Shown here: positions 1 through 6,339 of the stretch, piece after piece | How positions within the stretch are numbered: the first letter of the stretch is position 1 | How the letters are laid out: every line of letters begins with the position of its first letter | Source: an uncultured Anaerolineaceae bacterium | Lineage (GTDB): Bacteria > Chloroflexota > Anaerolineae > Anaerolineales > Anaerolineaceae | Assembly: GCA_937897615.1 (NCBI GenBank) | Contig: CALCNO010000113.1 | Location: 1 to 11,517, forward strand | Direction of reading: 5' to 3' | Length of the DNA: 11,517 nucleotides | Position numbers and translations under genes: made by a program | The notes under the pieces: generated by a model | Databases searched by the model: none | Told to the model about the DNA's origin: nothing | What the model saw: the letters and a program-made list of their open reading frames with translations, nothing else

Positions 1-2490
1 CACGCCGATCAGTGGCGTTGCTTCGGTAATGGAGTTGCTCATGCGGGAGTTAAAGGAAATGGGAATGGCCGAAGAGAAGCTGTCAAAAACCTCTTCGGTT
101 TTTAGCGAGTACTCCAGGATTTTCGCAGCGGGAACGCCTTCGCCGCCGAATGCCGCCACGACTGCGTAGTAAGTGCCGGAATCCGGGAATTGGGCGAAAA
201 TGCTGGTTTCGGGCGAAGACTCGATGGGTGCGAAGGTCAGGTCATTGAAGTCAGCGTCGTAAAGTACCAGGAAGAAACTGTAGTCATCATTCAGAAAAGA
301 TGGGTCTACTGTGATCTTGATTCTTTGATCGGCGCTGGCATTTATCTTGTAGGCATTCCCGTAAATATCGAGCATCTGGTCTTTGACATAGAATCTGGTG
401 GTGCCGTTAACGATGCCGTTCGTTGTGGCCCCAATGTTCAGAGGCGCCGCCGATTCTTTTACATCGCTTCGATATGCCGAGTTGACCGTAATTTCACCGG
501 AATAGGTGCCCTCATTGAACACCTTTAGGAAATACAACCCATCAGCCGGCACTTCAAAGACGACACGGGGACTGCTGTCTCCATACAACCCGCCGGTGCC
601 TCCCGCGAGGTAACCGCCATCGCGGTCATAGATATCCAGGCTGGTATCGAGGTTATCGGAAGCACCAGGCAGGATGTCGATGCCGATCAATTCGCCTTCT
701 TTTCCCAAAAAGCTCATGCAAAGAGGGGTGTCTTCTTCAAGCGTTTGGTTACTGGAATTACCGATCTCAATTCTCGGCGCGCCGGGGCAGTAACTGGTGC
801 CTTCCAGCACAGTGATGTATGAGGGATAGCGCATCTGCCCGGGGTCTTCCCAGGTAACGTCGAGGATCACGGCATCTTGGTAAATCTCTTCGGCGCTCTC
901 CTTGCCGTCCAGCGTCACCGACCTGACCGAGAGATCGAAATCGGAAATATCGTTAATGGTGGAGTAGTATATTTTCTTGCCGTTTTTAGCCGGGAAGGCG
1001 CTGAAGATAAACGCGAAGTCATCATCGAGTTCAACGATCTTGGCGTCCTCTGCTACCGGGATGGCAACCAGAACCGGATCGTCATCGGAATCTTCCTCGA
1101 CTGTAGCAAGCAACAGGCTTCCCTTTTGCATGGCTAACAACGGTGCAATCTCATAGTAGTCTTCCAGCAGGGCAATGGGTTCGCTGGAGCCATCGGCAGA
1201 ATAGAACAGGGAGGAGCCATCCTCGGTTTCCGCAATGAAGAAGAAACCCTTGTTTGAATCTACGGTGAATACCGAGGTGATGGTAGCGTCGTCTTCGTTG
1301 TACAACTCGGTGGCATCTTTTCCGCTGATATCCGCTGCGTAAAGTGTTGTTTCTTCATCGTCGTTGTCCACCAGGACTATCTTGGAGAGTGACTTTGCTG
1401 TGTAAACTTCCAGTTGATTTCCTTCCAGGATTTTGGTGGATTTACCTGAACCGATGTTATACGAGTACGCAGAGACCTGGGTGTTGGTTTCTCCCACCAG
1501 GTAGATCAGCGTATTGCCGTCGGCTGTGGGCAGGGCATTCAGGAAGTAACCCGATGCGATGGTGGAATCAGAACCTGAGAGATGCAATTCCAGCGTGCCA
1601 TCCAAAGTCTCAACGATGTAATAGAGTTTGTTTTGTTCAGGGAGAAAATCGTAAGCGAGGATGTTGAAAACATCCTTAACAAGGCTTTCTTCTTTTTGCG
1701 ATTCAATGTTGATGGTGGCAAGCGATTTCAGACCGCCGGACTCCTGTTCGTAGACCAGCGTACTGCCGTCTTCGGAGATGCTAAACGAGTCAATGGGTGT
1801 TTCGGCGCTGATCAGTTCCGCATCATCTTTGCCGGCATTATCAATCACATTCAATGTGTATTTGGAGGAGTCGGTCTTTTCATAAACGATTTGCCGCCCG
1901 CCCGCATAGACACTGCAAGTGTCACCTTTGGCAACCCGCTCCAACTCATCACCAATGCTGCCCACGTAGCAGCGCTGTGAGGATGAGGTTGATTCGGTAA
2001 TCGAGACGAGGTTAGTGTCCAGGTCGATCAGCAGGGTTGAATCGGCGGTCTTGCCCTGAAAGACGGGTGAGGTTTCTTCCTCGTTGAAATTCATTTTCTC
2101 GATGACCGTCTCGCCGTCTTCATTTTCATACGAGAGGTACAAAAGATTGGTGCCGGGGACAAAGCCGGTGTCATAAACGCTTTTGATTAATTCGCTGCCC
2201 CGTGTGAACGAGATCAGGTTGCCAAGGGTGATATCTTTGGCAATGCGTATACCGTCTTTCTCGTCCTGCTCCGGTTTCACCAGGTACACATCGGCTTCCT
2301 GGTTGCTGTCGACAAAACCGACGAGCATGCGATCACCAAATATGCGGTCTTTGAAAACAAAGAACGCAGCCGCCAGAATAATGGCCAGAAGAAGCACAGC
2401 GCCAATGATGATCAAAGGGAGTTTTGATTTTTTGGGCTGCACAGGCATGGGGACAGGGGGTATTGCGGGGATTGACGGTACAGTATTCAT
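1..2490 (-). CDS. Membrane-anchored extracellular protein with propeller-like repeats and PPC-like domains (C-terminus off window)
   Basis: I translated the minus strand by hand from the ATG at 2490; it stays open for 830 codons to the window edge, so the 3' end is missing. The start is fixed by GGAGG five bases upstream. The first ~23 residues are Pro-rich and end in KKSK; residues ~24-46 form one hydrophobic helix followed by KDR, giving a type II anchor with the rest outside. Residues ~50-560 are acidic, Ser/Thr-rich beta sequence with PD40/TolB-like motifs: SEDGSTLVYEQ near 237, TADGNTLIYLV near 322 and KNGKKIYYS near 501. This suggests a beta-propeller. Residues ~565-672 resemble a bacterial pre-peptidase C-terminal (PPC) domain (SLDIYDRDGG, then VPADGLYFLKV). 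A second similar unit lies at ~717-780 (FFLVLYDADF, then FPDSGTYYAVV). No catalytic motif is visible. A surface-binding or sensing role is inference; the fold calls rest on motif resemblance. Confidence 0.85.
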   Translation of the reverse strand, partial: MNTVPSIPAIPPVPMPVQPKKSKLPLIIIGAVLLLAIILAAAFFVFKDRIFGDRMLVGFVDSNQEADVYLVKPEQDEKDGIRIAKDITLGNLISFTRGSELIKSVYDTGFVPGTNLLYLSYENEDGETVIEKMNFNEEETSPVFQGKTADSTLLIDLDTNLVSITESTSSSQRCYVGSIGDELERVAKGDTCSVYAGGRQIVYEKTDSSKYTLNVIDNAGKDDAELISAETPIDSFSISEDGSTLVYEQESGGLKSLATINIESQKEESLVKDVFNILAYDFLPEQNKLYYIVETLDGTLELHLSGSDSTIASGYFLNALPTADGNTLIYLVGETNTQVSAYSYNIGSGKSTKILEGNQLEVYTAKSLSKIVLVDNDDEETTLYAADISGKDATELYNEDDATITSVFTVDSNKGFFFIAETEDGSSLFYSADGSSEPIALLEDYYEIAPLLAMQKGSLLLATVEEDSDDDPVLVAIPVAEDAKIVELDDDFAFIFSAFPAKNGKKIYYSTINDISDFDLSVRSVTLDGKESAEEIYQDAVILDVTWEDPGQMRYPSYITVLEGTSYCPGAPRIEIGNSSNQTLEEDTPLCMSFLGKEGELIGIDILPGASDNLDTSLDIYDRDGGYLAGGTGGLYGDSSPRVVFEVPADGLYFLKVFNEGTYSGEITVNSAYRSDVKESAAPLNIGATTNGIVNGTTRFYVKDQMLDIYGNAYKINASADQRIKITVDPSFLNDDYSFFLVLYDADFNDLTFAPIESSPETSIFAQFPDSGTYYAVVAAFGGEGVPAAKILEYSLKTEEVFDSFSSAIPISFNSRMSNSITEATPLIGV

Positions 2491-2495
2491 GATTC

Positions 2496-2500
2496 CCTCC
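2496..2500 (-). promoter_or_regulatory. Ribosome binding site of the anchored propeller-like protein
   Basis: The minus strand reads GGAGGGAATC directly before the ATG at 2490. The perfect GGAGG with a 5-base spacer picks this start over the in-frame Met at codon 15. Confidence 0.75.
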
Positions 2501-2517
2501 AGATAGGTGATGTATTC

Positions 2518-2523
2518 ATTATA
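2518..2523 (-). promoter_or_regulatory. Possible -10 element of the leftward gene
   Basis: The 124-bp divergent gap between the leftward gene and the DUF2807 lipoprotein holds a perfect TATAAT on the minus strand, 27 bases before the ATG at 2490. No convincing TTGACA-like box lies at the expected distance, so this is only a candidate. For the rightward gene I see TATACA at 2581-2586 but again no -35 box. Confidence 0.3.
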
Positions 2524-2603
2524 TATCCAACAGGCAAATAGGTTCCCACTAAAGACGCAACTAAATATGAGGCAGGAACGTATACATGGGAAGAGAGATA
2601 CAG

Positions 2604-2609
2604 AAGGAG
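2604..2609 (+). promoter_or_regulatory. Ribosome binding site of the DUF2807 lipoprotein
   Basis: AAGGAG sits five bases before the ATG at 2615. It decides that start over an upstream in-frame ATG at 2507, which would bury the signal peptide behind 36 extra polar residues. Confidence 0.75.
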
Positions 2610-2614
2610 AAAAG

Positions 2615-3481
2615 ATGTTTAAGAGATTATTTTTGATTTCGGCAATTCTTGGCCTTGCACTGACAGCTTGCACGATCAACGGCGTCAGCATTGATATTCC
2701 AGGCCAAAGGGTCAACGGTTCTGGTGATTTGCAGACCGAAACGCGCGATGTGACAGGTTTTACACGCGTAGACTTGCAGAGCATTGGCAACCTGACCATC
2801 ACCCAGGGGAGTGAAGAATCATTCACCGTGACCGCCGACGACAACCTGCTGCCGTACATCACCACCAAAGTGGTCAATGGCACGCTGGAGATCAGCACCA
2901 GGGCAAACGTTTCAATTGATCCCTCGCGGACGATCGAATATCACCTGGTGATGAAAAACGTTGAGGGAGTGCAGCTTTCCGGTTTTGGCAACATCAATTC
3001 CGAAGGACTGAAAGGCACCAATCTGGAAGTGAAGCTTTCCGGTTCCGGCGACATCAGCATTGGCACAATTGAAAGCAATTCTCTGCTGGTGCGCATTTCC
3101 GGCTTTGGCAATTTCTTCTCGCAATCAGTCAAAGCTAAAACCCCGACCATTGAGATCACCGGCTCCGGCGATATCACCGTGGAAGATATGCAGGCCGAAG
3201 ATGTGTCGGTCAAGATCAGCGGTTTTGGTGATGCCGCCGTCAGCGGCAAGGCCACGCGCCAGGATGCACAGATTCTTGGCTCCGGCGATTACAAGGCTGG
3301 CGACCTGGAATCAGAGTCGGCAGCGGTCAAGATCACCGGATTTGGCAACGCGCGTATCTGGGCGAGTGAAACCCTGGATGTGACCATTACCGGCAGCGGC
3401 AACGTGGAATACTACGGCAGCCCGCGCATCACCCAGACCATGACCGGTTTTGGCAAGGTCAACTCGATCGGCGAGCATTAA
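2615..3481 (+). CDS. DUF2807 (head GIN domain) lipoprotein
   Basis: A 288-residue protein. Residues 1-18 are a signal peptide (MFKRL, then a hydrophobic stretch) ending in the lipobox LTAC, so Cys19 should be lipidated and the protein held on the outer face of the membrane. The body matches the DUF2807 / putative auto-transporter adhesin 'head GIN' family: an N-terminal module (TGFTRVDLQSIGNLTITQG, ~48-66) and then a beta-solenoid-like region from ~120. That region carries nine short motifs strictly alternating between GFG and GSG: 122, 142, 162, 182, 202, 221, 241, 259 and 277, about 20 residues apart, as expected of right-handed beta-helix rungs. No enzymatic residues are apparent. Family members are surface proteins of mostly unknown role; adhesion is a family-level guess. 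It is divergent from the anchored propeller-like protein and ends in its own terminator. Confidence 0.88.
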   Translation: MFKRLFLISAILGLALTACTINGVSIDIPGQRVNGSGDLQTETRDVTGFTRVDLQSIGNLTITQGSEESFTVTADDNLLPYITTKVVNGTLEISTRANVSIDPSRTIEYHLVMKNVEGVQLSGFGNINSEGLKGTNLEVKLSGSGDISIGTIESNSLLVRISGFGNFFSQSVKAKTPTIEITGSGDITVEDMQAEDVSVKISGFGDAAVSGKATRQDAQILGSGDYKAGDLESESAAVKITGFGNARIWASETLDVTITGSGNVEYYGSPRITQTMTGFGKVNSIGEH

Positions 3482-3507
3482 TTAAAGAATTCACAGCTAT
3501 AAAAGAA

Positions 3508-3536
3508 ATTGCCCCCGGACGCTCTCCGGGGGCAAT
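3508..3536. terminator. Hairpin terminator between the DUF2807 gene and the GNAT gene remnant (probably bidirectional)
   Basis: A perfect 11-bp stem (ATTGCCCCCGG, 3508-3518, with CCGGGGGCAAT, 3526-3536) encloses a 7-base loop. On the plus strand it is followed by ATTTT, 27 bases after the DUF2807 stop. On the minus strand it begins three bases after the stop of the orphan GNAT 3' end and is followed by TTCTTTTATA. It can serve both convergent units, and may be the original terminator of the GNAT-like gene. Confidence 0.8.
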
Positions 3537-3539
3537 ATT

Positions 3540-3698
3540 TTAAATGGCCATCTCATATACTCTGTAACGGCGTAGGTTCTTCACATCCAATTTGTACAAG
3601 GCGTTATTCATGCGGTCGTTGTCTTCCAGCACGTAGTTGATCTCCAGACGCAGGTCATCGGCGTAAATGGCATCGTAGGTGGCGCGGTAGAGCAGGGT
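3540..3698 (-). pseudogene. Orphan 3' end of a GNAT-like (YghO-type) gene, copy A
   Basis: The minus strand encodes about 53 residues, TLLYRATYDAIY through RRYRVYE and a stop. They match the last 53 residues of the intact gene at 5174-6286 with about five substitutions. The two DNA copies align over 159 bp without a gap and differ at about 20 positions by my count, most of them silent. Upstream of 3698 the similarity stops abruptly, and the reading frame picks up only about ten unrelated codons (MSITTCDMGC) from AT-rich sequence. The acyltransferase core is missing and no plausible ribosome binding site is seen, so this is a remnant, not a small gene. The silent-biased divergence suggests it came from a second functional allele or paralogue and not from a fresh duplication. 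Confidence 0.85.
3540..3698. repeat. 159-bp direct repeat, copy A (partner 5174-5332)
   Basis: Aligns without gaps to 5174-5332 in the same orientation, at roughly 87% identity by hand count. Identity is lowest over the final codons next to the stop and higher from the AACGGCG box to AGCAGGGT. The pair brackets the lipoprotein unit at 3725-5131. Confidence 0.85.
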
Positions 3699-3724
3699 GT
3701 TACATCCCATATCGCATGTAGTTA

Positions 3725-3752
3725 TTGACATTATATTTAGAATTGATAGAAT
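3725..3752 (+). promoter_or_regulatory. Sigma70-type promoter of the ZU5-like lipoprotein
   Basis: A perfect -35 TTGACA (3725-3730) and a -10 TAGAAT (3747-3752, 5 of 6 to consensus) are separated by 16 bp in AT-rich DNA. Transcription would begin near 3759 and leave a leader of about 73 bases before the ATG at 3832. It is the clearest promoter in the window and gives this gene transcription independent of its neighbours. Confidence 0.65.
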
Positions 3753-3817
3753 AAAGGTAATAATTATCTTAATTAAAATGTATTACGCTGTTTGAAACTT
3801 GATAATTGAAACGAAAA

Positions 3818-3823
3818 AAGGAG
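3818..3823 (+). promoter_or_regulatory. Ribosome binding site of the ZU5-like lipoprotein
   Basis: AAGGAG with an 8-base spacer to the ATG at 3832. It decides this start over the in-frame ATG at 3799, which has no such site and would add 11 polar residues before the signal peptide. Confidence 0.75.
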
Positions 3824-3831
3824 AAAAGTTC

Positions 3832-5058
3832 ATGCCACACATACGGATTCGTAATCTTCTAATCGGCTCGCTCGCGTTATTATTTGCTCTGGCAGCCTGC
3901 GGTCCTTCAAGCGCTCGCAGCGGTTCTTCCGGAGATAATTCCTCGGCTTCTGGCGAGCCCACCGAGAGCAGTACTGCAGATAAATTTCCGCTAGAACCCA
4001 ATCCCATTGCCGTCACCGCAGTTCTGGATACCAAACGGGCGGTCTCAAACAACGACTCCGGCATCGGCTCCAGCTTTGTCATGAATGGCACTACCGCCGA
4101 GAAAATACCATTCTCGCTGATGCTTGACACTGCGAAGTTCAAGCCGGATGCTGATGGGAACCTGTCTCTGTCGGTTAGCTCTGTCATCACAGCGACCCCT
4201 GTTTCATCTATTACAGGTCTCCCTTTCAGCAATGGCTACCTGGCCGCAGTCCACCTTGGTCCGGATGGGCTTATGATGGAAAAACCCGGCACACTCAGCT
4301 TTGAGCTGCCGGGTGTGTATGATGAATCCACATTGATCGGTTTTGCGGCTGATGAAACCGGAACAGATTTTCATCTGTTCCCAGTAATGGTAGCCCCGCT
4401 TGAGAATGCCAACGTGACCGATGTCTATTTCAATATTGCGCATTTCAGCCTGTATGGGGTTGCCCAGGTCACCGCGCAGGAAATCCAGACTCAACTTGGT
4501 CACCCACCGGTGAACCCCGGCAGCCAGGATGATCAGGAATTGGCGCCGCTGATCCCAATCTTATTCGATGAGGACCTTACCCCACTGCCGGATTCGATCC
4601 AACTCCAGCTTGGGAATTCGTATAACAGACTGGTCAAGCCGTACCTGGTGGACCTGGCTAATGTGCAATGCAATCGGGTGGATGTGGCAACTTACCAATT
4701 CAATGCCTGGAGATCCAAAGTGAGGATGGCCAACCAGGATGACTTTTACGCGGCACAAATTAAAAAAGACGCTGAAAGCCTGCTGGCCAGGCTGACCGAA
4801 TGCGCAAAGGTCACGTGCATGAGCTGTATTAATAACACAAATGGAAATAAACCGGACAGCGCATCGATCAACCAATTGCTGGTTCTGGCGGCGTTCGCAG
4901 GTGATATGGCGAAAGTGGTGGACGATTATGATCAGTACGCCTATTGGCTTCGACTGTCCAATAAATGCGGGTCTGAGGCTGGATTGCCGAACCTGTACGG
5001 GATTGGATGGGATGTGGGTGCGGCGGGCTCCACACCTGAACCGCTGGTATGTAAGTAG
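3832..5058 (+). CDS. Lipoprotein with ZU5-like segment and Cys-rich C-terminal region
   Basis: A 408-residue predicted lipoprotein: basic N-terminus, hydrophobic core (~9-20) and lipobox LAAC with Cys23, then a Ser/Gly-rich linker to ~50. Residues ~137-212 (LGPDGLMMEKPGTLSFELPG ... NIAHFSLYGV) resemble ZU5-like beta domains of bacterial surface proteins, whose closing strand typically reads HFS-x-Y. Residues ~255-408 look helical and hold six cysteines (280, 324, 329, 332, 379, 407), including a CAKVTCMSC cluster, which could form disulfides or bind metal. I do not recognise this C-terminal region. No catalytic signature is seen. The gene has its own promoter and a strong terminator and sits between the two copies of the GNAT gene 3' end, suggesting it arrived as a unit. 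Lipoprotein status is well supported; ZU5 is a resemblance; function is unknown. Confidence 0.85.
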   Translation: MPHIRIRNLLIGSLALLFALAACGPSSARSGSSGDNSSASGEPTESSTADKFPLEPNPIAVTAVLDTKRAVSNNDSGIGSSFVMNGTTAEKIPFSLMLDTAKFKPDADGNLSLSVSSVITATPVSSITGLPFSNGYLAAVHLGPDGLMMEKPGTLSFELPGVYDESTLIGFAADETGTDFHLFPVMVAPLENANVTDVYFNIAHFSLYGVAQVTAQEIQTQLGHPPVNPGSQDDQELAPLIPILFDEDLTPLPDSIQLQLGNSYNRLVKPYLVDLANVQCNRVDVATYQFNAWRSKVRMANQDDFYAAQIKKDAESLLARLTECAKVTCMSCINNTNGNKPDSASINQLLVLAAFAGDMAKVVDDYDQYAYWLRLSNKCGSEAGLPNLYGIGWDVGAAGSTPEPLVCK

Positions 5059-5091
5059 ACGAGGAATTATAAGTAAAATAAAGATGTGATG

Positions 5092-5131
5092 AAAGCGCCC
5101 AGACGATTTAGAATCGTCTGGGCGCTTTTTT
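5092..5131 (+). terminator. Strong Rho-independent terminator of the ZU5-like lipoprotein
   Basis: A perfect 17-bp stem (5092-5108 with 5112-5128) closes on a three-base loop (TAG) and runs into six T residues (5126-5131), 33 bases after the lipoprotein stop. The minus strand beyond the stem (TTTCATCACATC) is a weaker tail, so leftward termination for the GNAT-like gene is possible but less certain. Confidence 0.92.
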
Positions 5132-5167
5132 ATTTGAGCGGCGATACTACTCTGCCCGCAACGATTT

Positions 5168-5183
5168 CGAAATTTAAATTTCG
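5168..5183. repeat. 16-bp perfect palindrome at the 3' end of the GNAT-like gene
   Basis: CGAAATTTAAATTTCG is its own reverse complement and contains the stop codon (TAA on the minus strand, 5174-5176). CGATTTCG-type sequence flanks it on both sides, making a longer imperfect palindrome. It lies at one edge of repeat copy B; copy A shares only TTTAAAT here. Chance or a weak operator/hairpin are both possible. Confidence 0.5.
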
Positions 5184-5332
5184 ATTTCGTACACGCGATA
5201 ACGGCGCAGGTTCTTCACATCCAGTTTGTACAAGGCGTTGTTCATGCGGTCGTTGTCTTCGAGCACGTAATTGATCTCCAGGCGCAGGTCGTTGGTGTAG
5301 ATGGCATCATAGGTGGCGCGGTAGAGCAGGGT
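5174..5332. repeat. 159-bp direct repeat, copy B (partner 3540-3698)
   Basis: This is the last 159 bp of the intact GNAT-like gene, repeated in the same orientation at 3540-3698 without indels. Recombination between the copies would remove about 1.63 kb, including the lipoprotein, its promoter and terminator, and would leave a complete GNAT-like gene with the A-type end. Confidence 0.85.
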
Positions 5333-6286
5333 ATCAATGGCCTTGCCCTGGTACTCCGGCACCACGCCAAGCGCCCACATGCGGTATTGGTGCAGGCGCG
5401 GTAGCTGCGTCAGCAGTTTGAGCCAGCCCGCGGGCAGCAAGGAGCCGTTAAGCCCCTTGAGAATGGAGTTGATGTCTGGCAATGTCATGGCAAAGCCGAT
5501 GGCCTTACCTTCGGCGGTTTCGGCCAGGATCACTGCTTTGGGATTGACGATCTGCTTGAGGTCGCGTGCCATGGCGCGGGCTTCGTTTTCGGTGACCGGA
5601 TAGAAGCCCCAGTTATCGGAAATGGACTCATTAGCCAGGCGCGTGATGGTAACCACGTCCTTTTCAAGGTTCTTCATATCCACCGGGCGGGTGTGCACGT
5701 TATAGCGTTTGGCGACCTTTTCGGTCAATTCCAGAATGCGCGCTGGGATGCTGTAGCCGTCGCGGGCATCAATAACATACACCATCAGGTCTTTGGCTTT
5801 GGCAAAGCCAAATTGCGTCAGCAGGTCGTTGTAGTAAGGCGGGTTATACGGCGCTAGGATCACCGGTGAGGGAGTATAGCCTTCCACCACCAGACCCCAC
5901 TCCTGCGAAGCAAAACTCCATGGGCCGCGCATGCGCGCCATGCCTTTGTTTTTGAGCCAGTCGCGCGCGGTGGAGAGCAGGGCGCTTGCTGCCTGCGGAT
6001 CGTTGACACATTCAAAGGAGCCAAATAACCCGATGGGTTCACGCCAGTGTTCCAACGCCAGATGATCCAGGAAAGCCGAAACGCGGCCAATGGTTTTGCC
6101 ATCCTGCCGGGCCAAAAAGAGAGCGTAGGTGCAATGATCCAGCATGGGGTTTTTAGCCAGTACATACTGTGCTTTTTGTTCCGAGCGCAGCGGTGCTACC
6201 CACACGGGATCGTTTTGGTAATGCCGGTACGGGAAGTTGATAAATTCTTTTAGATCTGCATCAGTCTTTACCTGGCAAATTTCCAT
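5174..6286 (-). CDS. GNAT-like acyltransferase family protein (YghO type)
   Basis: A 370-residue soluble protein resembling the YghO/GNAT-fold family of about 370-390 residues. Hallmarks I recognise: an N-terminal segment FPYRHYQNDPVWVAPL (~19-34), KNPMLDHC and GKTIGRV (first acyltransferase-like lobe), a central RGPWSFASQEWGLVVEGY followed by APYNPPYYNDLLTQFGF, and a second lobe with WALGVVPEYQGKAIDTLLY resembling the acyl-CoA-binding loop of GNAT enzymes. The C-terminus ends in RRYRVYEIEI. The substrate is unknown. The ATG at 6286 is preferred because AGGAG lies six bases before it; an in-frame TTG at 6301 would overlap that site. It lies 53 bp downstream of the methyltransferase on the same strand, so they may be co-transcribed. 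Its last 159 bp are duplicated at 3540-3698. Confidence 0.85.
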   Translation of the reverse strand: MEICQVKTDADLKEFINFPYRHYQNDPVWVAPLRSEQKAQYVLAKNPMLDHCTYALFLARQDGKTIGRVSAFLDHLALEHWREPIGLFGSFECVNDPQAASALLSTARDWLKNKGMARMRGPWSFASQEWGLVVEGYTPSPVILAPYNPPYYNDLLTQFGFAKAKDLMVYVIDARDGYSIPARILELTEKVAKRYNVHTRPVDMKNLEKDVVTITRLANESISDNWGFYPVTENEARAMARDLKQIVNPKAVILAETAEGKAIGFAMTLPDINSILKGLNGSLLPAGWLKLLTQLPRLHQYRMWALGVVPEYQGKAIDTLLYRATYDAIYTNDLRLEINYVLEDNDRMNNALYKLDVKNLRRYRVYEIEI

Positions 6287-6292
6287 GAGAAG

Positions 6293-6297
6293 CTCCT
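6293..6297 (-). promoter_or_regulatory. Ribosome binding site of the GNAT-like gene
   Basis: AGGAG on the minus strand, six bases before the ATG at 6286. It rules in that ATG over the TTG at 6301, which lies upstream of this site. Confidence 0.75.
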
Positions 6298-6339
6298 TCA
6301 ATGTGGATGTTTAATTATGCACGCTTTTTGAGGAAACAA

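Larger units (their letters stand above)
3699..3831. other. AT-rich intergenic leader upstream of the ZU5-like lipoprotein
   Basis: These 133 bases are markedly richer in A and T than the surrounding genes. They begin exactly where similarity to the GNAT gene ends. They contain the promoter at 3725-3752 and the ribosome binding site at 3818-3823, and no other gene. The composition change marks one edge of the putative inserted block. Confidence 0.6.

Noticed and set aside
190..2506. Several plus-strand open frames of 86-132 codons across the left region
   Set aside because: They lie opposite a continuous 830-codon minus-strand gene with a good ribosome binding site and sensible domain content; their translations show no recognisable features.
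2507..2614. Longer N-terminus for the DUF2807 lipoprotein from the ATG at 2507
   Set aside because: It would place 36 polar residues before the signal peptide, and AAGGAG sits correctly for the ATG at 2615.
2975..3460. Regular short repeats that might suggest a CRISPR or other DNA repeat array
   Set aside because: The periodicity is in the protein (GFG/GSG codons); the DNA between motifs is not repeat/spacer-like and the frame is coding throughout.
3540..3731. A 63-residue protein-coding gene at the GNAT remnant
   Set aside because: It encodes only the C-terminal tail of a ~370-residue protein, with about ten unrelated leading codons and no good ribosome binding site, so it is treated as a gene fragment.
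3699..5173. An insertion sequence between the GNAT copies
   Set aside because: The only gene is a lipoprotein; no transposase or terminal inverted repeats were seen, and the bracketing repeats are coding 3' ends, not short target duplications.
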